Positions 1 through 5,288 of a stretch of DNA of 15,735 nt are shown piece by piece. Every line of letters starts with the position of its first letter. The stretch's first letter is position 1. The position numbers were made by a program, and so were the translations under genes. This DNA comes from Lachnospiraceae bacterium UBA5895. Its GTDB lineage: Bacteria > Bacillota > Clostridia > Lachnospirales > Lachnospiraceae. Below the pieces are notes generated by a model that was given only the letters and a program-made list of their open reading frames with translations, searched no databases and was not told the DNA's origin. The stretch lies in assembly GCA_002431915.1 (NCBI GenBank), contig DJEP01000017.1:1-15735 (forward strand). The letters are read 5' to 3'.

Positions 1-83
1 ATGATAAGGTATTCCCTATGGTTCCGGCAGGAGCCCCCATCAGCGAAGTATTTGACGGAGATGATTTGAAAAGGCAGTCCTGA
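1..83 (+). CDS. C-terminal tail of an unidentified upstream gene (5' truncated)
   Basis: Reading in frame 3 from base 3 gives about 26 residues (begins DKVFPMVPAGAPI, ends DDLKRQS) and stops at TGA 81-83. The stop shares its last base with the ATG of the next gene (TGATG), a typical translationally coupled operon junction; this is the main reason to believe the frame. Frame 1 is also open from base 1 to a TGA at 67-69, but it would leave a gap. The tail carries no motif I recognise, so no function is given. The coupling suggests it is co-transcribed with the L,D-transpeptidase and may belong to envelope biology, which is inference only. Confidence 0.5.
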   Translation, partial: DKVFPMVPAGAPISEVFDGDDLKRQS

Positions 84-1492
84 TGAAAAAGACGACAAAG
101 AGATTATTTTTGGCAACACTTTTGTGTCTGCTGCTATTATTGATCGGATATTTTGTCCTGGCGTTTTACTACCGGGAAGGATTCTCTCTGAATACCTGGA
201 TCAACGGTGTCTATTGTACCGGAAAAACGGTGGAAGAAGTGAATTCGGAGCTTTTGTCACATACAGAAGCTCCGAATGTTGTCATCGTGGATAAAGCGGG
301 AGAGGAATACACGATTGCTCTCGCCGATGCGGATTATCACGCGGACTTTGGCAGCGCACTGGAAGCGTACAGACAGGAACAGAATCCTTATCTGTGGGTG
401 GACAATGTTCTGTTTCATTCCAGGCGGACCCTGGCACCTGCGGTGACCGTGGATGAGGCGGCATTGCGCAGAGCCTACAATGCCCTGGAATTCGTACGGA
501 CGGAACAGGGAAGAATAAAAGATTACAGCCTTACCCGGGATGCGGAAGGCGCCTACGTCTTCACGGACGGACTGAGCGACCGCATTGATCTGGAGAAGGC
601 TTTTTTGGCGTTAAAGGAAATCGTGGAGAGCGGGCAGGAGATACTGAATCTGCAGGAGAGCGGATGTTATTATGAGATAACACCGGATGAGAGTCAAAAA
701 GCCCTGCGGAATCTGTGGAAAGAGATCGAGAGATTTCAGACCTGCGATATTGTCTACTGTTTCGGCGAGGAGAGACATCCGGTGACAGCGGCGGACTGCG
801 CCTCTTTTCTGACAGCGGAGAACGGACTTCCGGTGCAGGACGAGAAGGGAAGCTTTGTGCTGGATGAGGAGGTTGTGACGGCTTACGTGCAGAGCCTGGC
901 GGAAGAATATGACGGCTATGGACGCACCAGACAGTTTCACAGTACCCGCGGGGATGTGATCACCATCGAAGGAGGCACCTACGGCAGCAGGATGGATCAG
1001 AAAAAAGAGGTTGCCTACCTGATGGAACATCTGTTAGATCCCGGCGTACATACCGGTACTCCGCAATCCCACATCCCTGCCTATGAGAGAGAAGCCTTCG
1101 GCTACGGGAAAAATGATATCGGTGATACCTATATCGAAGTGGATATGACACAGCAGAAAATGTATTATTACGAAAAAGGTGTGCTGCGGCTGGAGACCGA
1201 TGTGGTCACCGGCAATATGCGCCGCCGCATGGGGACACCGGAAGGTGTGAACTTCGTATATAATAAACAGAAGGACCGGATCTTACGGGGACCGGGATAT
1301 GCCTCCCCTGTGAAATTCTGGGTGCCCGTGAAGGGCAGTATCGGCATCCACGATGCCAGCTGGAGAAAAGAATTCGGCGGGGACATCTACCAGACTGCCG
1401 GTTCTCACGGCTGCATCAATACACCGAGAGACAAAATGGAAGAATTATACGATTACGTGCAGATCGGCACCCCTGTCGTAATGTTTTATTAG
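83..1492 (+). CDS. Membrane-anchored L,D-transpeptidase (YkuD domain)
   Basis: 469 residues. Role: forms 3-3 cross-links in peptidoglycan (or attaches proteins to it) on the outer face of the membrane, using a cysteine nucleophile; these enzymes resist most penicillins. Seen: a basic start followed by one hydrophobic segment at about 8-30 (a signal anchor), an extracytoplasmic region of about 300 residues that resembles the peptidoglycan-binding-like repeats often found before YkuD domains in Clostridia, then the YkuD domain at about 349-469. Catalytic residues are visible: H423 in IGIH and the SHGCIN motif with H442 and C444, followed by a C-terminal PVVMFY strand. The length is usual for clostridial two-domain members. 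The start is chosen because the ATG overlaps the preceding TGA; no strong Shine-Dalgarno is seen, which fits coupling. The YkuD assignment is firm; the exact cross-linking role is family knowledge. Confidence 0.92.
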   Translation: MKKTTKRLFLATLLCLLLLLIGYFVLAFYYREGFSLNTWINGVYCTGKTVEEVNSELLSHTEAPNVVIVDKAGEEYTIALADADYHADFGSALEAYRQEQNPYLWVDNVLFHSRRTLAPAVTVDEAALRRAYNALEFVRTEQGRIKDYSLTRDAEGAYVFTDGLSDRIDLEKAFLALKEIVESGQEILNLQESGCYYEITPDESQKALRNLWKEIERFQTCDIVYCFGEERHPVTAADCASFLTAENGLPVQDEKGSFVLDEEVVTAYVQSLAEEYDGYGRTRQFHSTRGDVITIEGGTYGSRMDQKKEVAYLMEHLLDPGVHTGTPQSHIPAYEREAFGYGKNDIGDTYIEVDMTQQKMYYYEKGVLRLETDVVTGNMRRRMGTPEGVNFVYNKQKDRILRGPGYASPVKFWVPVKGSIGIHDASWRKEFGGDIYQTAGSHGCINTPRDKMEELYDYVQIGTPVVMFY

Positions 1493-1510
1493 TGAATAGT
1501 AACTATTTAG

Positions 1511-1540
1511 ATATTATTTGCATAGAAATGCAAATAATAT
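1511..1540 (+). terminator. Perfect 13-bp AT-rich hairpin after the L,D-transpeptidase
   Basis: ATATTATTTGCAT (1511-1523) and ATGCAAATAATAT (1528-1540) are perfect complements around a 4-base AGAA loop, 18 bases after the stop codon at 1492. The stem is AT-rich and no T-run follows (TGCTTGC), so as an intrinsic terminator it is weak. It could instead be a protein-binding palindrome or an mRNA 3' end protector. Confidence 0.5.
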
Positions 1541-1630
1541 TGCTTGCACAATACATAAATATCAACACAAACATTTTCTGACAAATTGTCCTCGCAGGGC
1601 GAACAAATTGAAAATAATTTAACAATGTAG

Positions 1631-1659
1631 TTGACTAAAGCAATTGAAAAGTTTATTCT
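1631..1659 (+). promoter_or_regulatory. Sigma-A-type promoter of serC-serA
   Basis: TTGACT at 1631-1636 and TATTCT at 1654-1659 are separated by exactly 17 bases. This leaves a 5' leader of roughly 45 bases before the serC ATG at 1712. Two copies of ACAAATTG lie just upstream (1581-1588 and 1603-1610), 22 bases apart. No T-box or other known riboswitch consensus is seen in the leader, which is too short to hold one. Confidence 0.65.
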
Positions 1660-1711
1660 ATACCTATGCTTTTTATAAAAAATTTAGAAAATATCGAGGA
1701 GGTCTTTGAAA

Positions 1712-2794
1712 ATGGCAAGAGTGTATAACTTTTCCGCAGGCCCTGCCGTACTTCCGGAGGAAGTATTACAGGAAGCAGCCGATGAAATGCTGGATTATAG
1801 GGGAACCGGCATGTCCGTAATGGAGATGAGCCATCGATCTAAAGCCTATGATACGATCATTAAGGAAGCGGAAGCTGATCTCAGAGAACTGATGAATATT
1901 CCGGACAACTACAAGGTACTGTTTTTACAGGGTGGTGCGAGCCAGCAGTTCGCCATGATTCCCATGAATCTGATGAAGAACCGCGTAGCAGACTATATCG
2001 TAACCGGTCAGTGGGCGAAGAAGGCATACCAGGAAGCTTCCCTGTACGGTAAGGCAAACAAGATCGCATCTTCCGAGGATAAGACTTTCTCTTATATTCC
2101 CGATTGCTCCGATCTGCCCATCAGTGAGGATGCAGATTACGTGTACATATGCGAGAACAATACCATCTACGGTACAAAGTTCAAGACCCTGCCCAATACC
2201 AAGGGTAAGCCGTTGGTTGCAGATGTGTCCAGCTGCTTCTTATCCGAGCCGGTAGATGTGACCAAGTATGGTGTCATCTACGGTGGCGTTCAGAAAAATA
2301 TCGGACCCGCAGGCGTGGTTATCGTTATCATCCGTGAAGACCTGATTACCGAGGATGTCCTGCCCGGTACTCCGACCATGCTTCGTTACAAGACTCATGC
2401 GGATGCGAATTCCCTGTACAATACCCCGCCCGCATACGGCATCTATATCTGCGGCAAGGTATTTAAATGGCTGAAGAAGATGGGCGGGCTGGAAGTCATG
2501 AAGGAGCGCAACGAGAAAAAGGCGAAGATCCTGTATGATTATCTGGATGAGAGCAAGCTGTTCAAGGGTACCGTCCGCAAGGAAGACAGATCCCTGATGA
2601 ATGTTCCTTTCGTAACCGGAAGCGAAGAACTGGATGCTAAATTCGTCAAGGAAGCCAAGGAAGCAGGCTTCGAGAACCTGAAGGGACACAGAACCGTAGG
2701 CGGTATGAGAGCAAGTATCTACAATGCAATGCCCATCGAAGGTGTGGAGAAGCTGGTAGAGTTCATGAAGAAATTTGAGGCGGAGAACTTGTAA
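1712..2794 (+). CDS. serC: Phosphoserine aminotransferase
   Basis: 360 residues, matching the family's usual length of about 360. A PLP-dependent enzyme that converts 3-phosphohydroxypyruvate and glutamate into O-phosphoserine and 2-oxoglutarate in the cytosol; the second step of serine synthesis. Seen: the N-terminal NFSAGPA signature, SHRSK (40-44) that contacts the substrate phosphate in the family, GGASQQ (74-79) and W101 around the PLP ring, DVSS (171-174), and the PLP lysine K195 in GGVQKNIGPAG. Start choice: a TTG at 1706 is in frame, but it leaves only three bases after the GAGGAGG ribosome binding site (1696-1702), whereas the ATG at 1712 has a 9-base spacing and begins with the canonical MARVYNFSAGPA. 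First gene of a serC-serA unit with its own promoter. No missing key residue is seen. Confidence 0.96.
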   Translation: MARVYNFSAGPAVLPEEVLQEAADEMLDYRGTGMSVMEMSHRSKAYDTIIKEAEADLRELMNIPDNYKVLFLQGGASQQFAMIPMNLMKNRVADYIVTGQWAKKAYQEASLYGKANKIASSEDKTFSYIPDCSDLPISEDADYVYICENNTIYGTKFKTLPNTKGKPLVADVSSCFLSEPVDVTKYGVIYGGVQKNIGPAGVVIVIIREDLITEDVLPGTPTMLRYKTHADANSLYNTPPAYGIYICGKVFKWLKKMGGLEVMKERNEKKAKILYDYLDESKLFKGTVRKEDRSLMNVPFVTGSEELDAKFVKEAKEAGFENLKGHRTVGGMRASIYNAMPIEGVEKLVEFMKKFEAENL

Positions 2795-2810
2795 CTATTC
2801 AGAGCTATGT

Positions 2811-2867
2811 AAAAATCACCTGATGTGTGTCGAATGCTTGCATTCGTAAAAACATTTGGTGATTTTT
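2811..2867 (+). terminator. Terminator-like hairpin between serC and serA
   Basis: AAAAATCACC (2811-2820) pairs perfectly with GGTGATTTTT (2858-2867). Inside it CGAATG (2831-2836) pairs with CATTCG (2841-2846) around CTTG. The outer right arm ends in five Ts, so it can act as a partial terminator or attenuator, on either strand. serA has no separate clear promoter after it, so some read-through is expected. It may set the serC:serA expression ratio. Confidence 0.5.
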
Positions 2868-2880
2868 ATAGAGCGAAGTA

Positions 2881-2930
2881 ACCACATGAACAAAAGGAAA
2901 GTTCTGAAAGAACGATTTTGTGAATGTGGT
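2881..2930 (+). promoter_or_regulatory. Structured leader hairpin upstream of serA
   Basis: A 50-base element with three nested stems: ACCACAT/ATGTGGT (2881-2887 with 2924-2930), ACAAAA/TTTTGT (2890-2895 with 2916-2921) and GTTCT/AGAAC (2901-2905 with 2909-2913), closed by a GAA loop. The first and second stems are separated by GA facing GA, the arrangement that forms tandem sheared G-A pairs in RNA. The second and third are separated by GGAAA facing GA. All 18 pairs are Watson-Crick. I do not match it to a known riboswitch. It ends 20 bases before the serA ribosome binding site. Confidence 0.5.
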
Positions 2931-2965
2931 CTGAATAGTTGGATAAATGTAAGGAGGAGAACACT

Positions 2966-4129
2966 ATGTTTCAGATCAATTGCCTGAATCCCATTTCCAA
3001 AGTGGGACTGGATCGTCTGACAGCAGACTATAAAGTAACCGATAATATTAATGACGCAGAGGGCGTTCTGGTCAGAAGTGCTTCCATGCACGAGATGGAT
3101 CTGCCGGATAACCTGCTGGCAGTAGCAAGAGCCGGAGCCGGCGTCAACAACATTCCGTTAGACAAATGTGCGGAAAAAGGGATCGTGGTATTCAATACGC
3201 CCGGTGCCAATGCAAATGGTGTAAAAGAGCTGGTGATCGCAGGCATGCTTTTAGCTGCCCGTGATGTGGTAGGCGGTATCGAATGGGTCAAGGCATCCAA
3301 AGACAATGCTGACATTGCCAAAGCCGCAGAAAAAGAGAAAAAGAAATTCGCCGGTACCGAAGTCATGGGCAAGAAGCTTGGTGTCATCGGTCTGGGCGCT
3401 ATCGGTGTCAAGGTAGCCAATACCGCAGTCAGCCTCGGCATGGATGTCTATGGCTATGATCCTTATGTGTCTGTCAATGCCGCATGGAACTTAAGCCGTT
3501 CCGTTGAGCATGTGATGAACGTGGAAGAGATCTACGCAGACTGCGATTATATCACTGTACATGTGCCTCTTCTGGATTCCACGAAGGGGATGATTAACAA
3601 AGAAACTATCAGCAAAATGAAGGACGGCGTGATATTGCTGAACTTCGCAAGAGATCTGCTTGCCAACGAAGCAGATGTTCTGGAAGCACTGGCAAGCGGC
3701 AAGGTAGCCCATTACGTGTCCGATTTTCCGAATCCTACCACCGCAGGACAGCCCGGCTGTATCGTGATCCCTCATCTGGGTGCCAGCACCGAGGAATCCG
3801 AGGATAACTGTGCGAAGATGGCAGTGGAAGAGATGATGGATTACTTGGAGAACGGTAACATCCGCAACAGCGTCAACTATCCCGCATGCGATATGGGTGT
3901 ATGCAGCCAGGCAGGCAGAATTGCTATTTTCCATAAAAACATTGCCAACATGCTGACCCAGTTCACCGCAGTCATCGGTGAGAAGGGCATCAATATCTCC
4001 GACATGACCAACAAGTCCCGAGGCGAAGTGGCATATACCATGTTAGACATCGAAGATGCGGCTACTCCGGATCTGGTAGAATCCCTGCAGAAGATCGACG
4101 GTGTCTTCCGCGTACGTGTGGTAAAATAA
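2966..4129 (+). CDS. serA: D-3-phosphoglycerate dehydrogenase with C-terminal ACT domain
   Basis: 387 residues. NAD-dependent oxidation of 3-phosphoglycerate to 3-phosphohydroxypyruvate, the committed step of serine synthesis. Seen: substrate-binding part at about 1-95 (RAGAGVNNI at 55-63), Rossmann fold with GLGAIG (142-147), catalytic R229 and H270 (PHLGAST), then an ACT domain at about 317-387, a small-molecule-sensing fold that in this family usually gives serine feedback. Odd: the catalytic triad glutamate, found in an E-P pair in E. coli SerA and human PGDH, is replaced by N256 in DFPNP, and the glycine after the catalytic arginine is D230. I believe this is a recognised clostridial variant, but that is from memory. 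Start: AAGGAGGAG (2951-2959) sits 6 bases before the ATG at 2966; an earlier in-frame TTG at 2939 has no ribosome binding site. Follows serC by 171 bases. Confidence 0.94.
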   Translation: MFQINCLNPISKVGLDRLTADYKVTDNINDAEGVLVRSASMHEMDLPDNLLAVARAGAGVNNIPLDKCAEKGIVVFNTPGANANGVKELVIAGMLLAARDVVGGIEWVKASKDNADIAKAAEKEKKKFAGTEVMGKKLGVIGLGAIGVKVANTAVSLGMDVYGYDPYVSVNAAWNLSRSVEHVMNVEEIYADCDYITVHVPLLDSTKGMINKETISKMKDGVILLNFARDLLANEADVLEALASGKVAHYVSDFPNPTTAGQPGCIVIPHLGASTEESEDNCAKMAVEEMMDYLENGNIRNSVNYPACDMGVCSQAGRIAIFHKNIANMLTQFTAVIGEKGINISDMTNKSRGEVAYTMLDIEDAATPDLVESLQKIDGVFRVRVVK

Positions 4130-4156
4130 ATTGTCAAATAAAATCTAAAATTACAG

Positions 4157-4199
4157 ACAGGCATCGGATGTAGTATGAACACATCCGGTGCCTGTTTTT
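4157..4199 (+). terminator. Intrinsic terminator of serA
   Basis: ACAGGCATCGGATGT (4157-4171) pairs with ACATCCGGTGCCTGT (4181-4195), 15 pairs with one G-T wobble, loop of 9, followed directly by Ts to 4199. A strong Rho-independent terminator that separates serA from the PHP gene. Confidence 0.92.
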
Positions 4200-4254
4200 C
4201 AGGTAAAACCTGTGTAAAATGTCAAAAATTTACAGACTATTTTCCGTGAAAACA

Positions 4255-4283
4255 TTGTATGCTAACAGGGAATCTGCTATACT
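4255..4283 (+). promoter_or_regulatory. Promoter of the PHP phosphoesterase gene
   Basis: TTGTAT (4255-4260), a 17-base spacer, then TATACT (4278-4283). The -10 is nearly consensus, the -35 is moderate. An inverted repeat TGTAAA-N10-TTTACA (4213-4234) lies about 20 bases upstream of the -35 and could bind a regulator. The leader to the ATG at 4328 is about 38 bases. Confidence 0.55.
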
Positions 4284-4327
4284 TGCCATGGACAAAAGAA
4301 TGACACCCGAAGAAGGGATGATAAAAG

Positions 4328-5101
4328 ATGAAATTTGATATGCATTGTCACACCAAAGAAGGCTCCATGGACGGCAAAGTGCCCATTGAGGAATTTATTG
4401 AAGAACTGATCCGTAAGGGATTTGACGGAATGTTGGTCAGTGATCATAATTCCTACAACGGTTACCGGAAATGGAAGCGCACGATCAAAGATAAAAAATT
4501 CAAAGATTTTGTGGTATTGAAAGGCATCGAATACGATACCATCGATGCAGGTCACATTCTCGTGATTATGCCGGAGAATGTTAAATTAAAAATCCTGGAG
4601 CTGCGGGGACTGCCCGTACAGATCCTGATCGATATCGTACACAAAGACGGCGGCATCTTAGGACCGGCACACCCTTGTGGAGAGAAATATTTAAGCTTCA
4701 CCAATACGTTAAAAAAGAGAAATCAGATGGCAGTGATGAACCAGTTCGATTTCCTGGAAGGATTTAATGCCTGTGAGAGTGCAGAGAGTAACCATTGTGC
4801 AAAAGTACTGGCGGAAATGTATGAGCTGCCCACTTTCGGTGGAAGCGATGCCCACAGAATGGACTGCATCGGCATGGCATATACTGACATCCCGGCGAAG
4901 ATCCGTCACGAATCCGATCTGATCCGGGCGGTGAAGGCAGGAGAGGGGATCAAATGCGGCGGCTCTTATTACCGTGGCACCACGAAGGAAAAAATCGGAA
5001 AAGCCAACCATATTCTGGTACAGTCCTTCTGGTTCTACAACAGACTGGGCAGTCTGTACCGCCATCATAAAAGAAAAACGGAGATGCATAAACTGGTATA
5101 G
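4328..5101 (+). CDS. PHP-domain metal-dependent phosphoesterase
   Basis: 257 residues. A PHP (polymerase and histidinol phosphatase) fold protein, expected to bind two or three metal ions and hydrolyse a phosphate ester in the cytosol. Seen motifs in order: HCHT (H6, H8), SDHN (D39, H40), GIEYD (E68), AHP (H115), EGFNA (144-148) and GGSDAH (D174, H176). These cover the usual metal ligands, so it should be active. Length fits stand-alone PHP phosphatases of the YciV/TrpH or HisK-like type. Substrate is not readable from sequence; candidates are nucleoside bisphosphates, histidinol phosphate or, from context, O-phosphoserine. It follows serCA but has its own promoter and is insulated by terminators on both sides. 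Ribosome binding site AGAAGGG at 4311-4317, 10 bases before the ATG. Confidence 0.88.
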   Translation: MKFDMHCHTKEGSMDGKVPIEEFIEELIRKGFDGMLVSDHNSYNGYRKWKRTIKDKKFKDFVVLKGIEYDTIDAGHILVIMPENVKLKILELRGLPVQILIDIVHKDGGILGPAHPCGEKYLSFTNTLKKRNQMAVMNQFDFLEGFNACESAESNHCAKVLAEMYELPTFGGSDAHRMDCIGMAYTDIPAKIRHESDLIRAVKAGEGIKCGGSYYRGTTKEKIGKANHILVQSFWFYNRLGSLYRHHKRKTEMHKLV

Positions 5102-5122
5102 GTCTTTGGACCTATACCTTTT
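5095..5122 (+). terminator. Intrinsic terminator overlapping the PHP stop codon
   Basis: GGTATAGGTC (5095-5104) pairs perfectly with GACCTATACC (5109-5118) around TTTG and is followed by TTTTCTT. The TAG stop codon (5099-5101) lies inside the left arm, so translation of the last codons overlaps the terminator. ATACCTTTT is repeated at 5126-5134. Confidence 0.85.
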
Positions 5123-5152
5123 CTTATACCTTTTGTAATAGAAGTTCATAAA

Positions 5153-5189
5153 ATCTTAAGATGCTTTTGCCGATGTAATACGGTATAAT
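5153..5189 (+). promoter_or_regulatory. Candidate promoter of the six-gene transport locus, with palindrome near -35
   Basis: A perfect -10 TATAAT lies at 5184-5189, about 100 bases before the first gene. No good -35 is found at 16-18 bases spacing. A perfect 10-base palindrome ATCTTAAGAT (5153-5162) sits where an activator would touch polymerase. This suggests activator-dependent transcription, which is inference. No catabolite-repression cre consensus was recognised in the gap. Confidence 0.45.
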
Positions 5190-5288
5190 GAGAATGAGTT
5201 AAAAAAGCAAGTCCCATGGAATGCAAAAGGGATTCAGCGGAAAAGAGATTTATGAATTTCTATAAGAAGAAAGAGGAGAGAGGGATAT

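Noticed and set aside
1706..1711. In-frame TTG start for serC
   Set aside because: Only three bases from the ribosome binding site and upstream of the canonical MARVYNFSAGP start.
2240..2689. 149-residue open frame on the minus strand inside serC
   Set aside because: It is a shadow of a well-supported enzyme gene; no ribosome binding site and no recognisable motif.
2939..2965. In-frame TTG start for serA
   Set aside because: No ribosome binding site before it; the strong AAGGAGGAG site lies after it and serves the ATG at 2966.
2795..2965. T-box or known riboswitch before serA
   Set aside because: The T-box consensus (AGGGTGG...ACCGCG) is absent and no known aptamer core was recognised; reported only as an unassigned structure.
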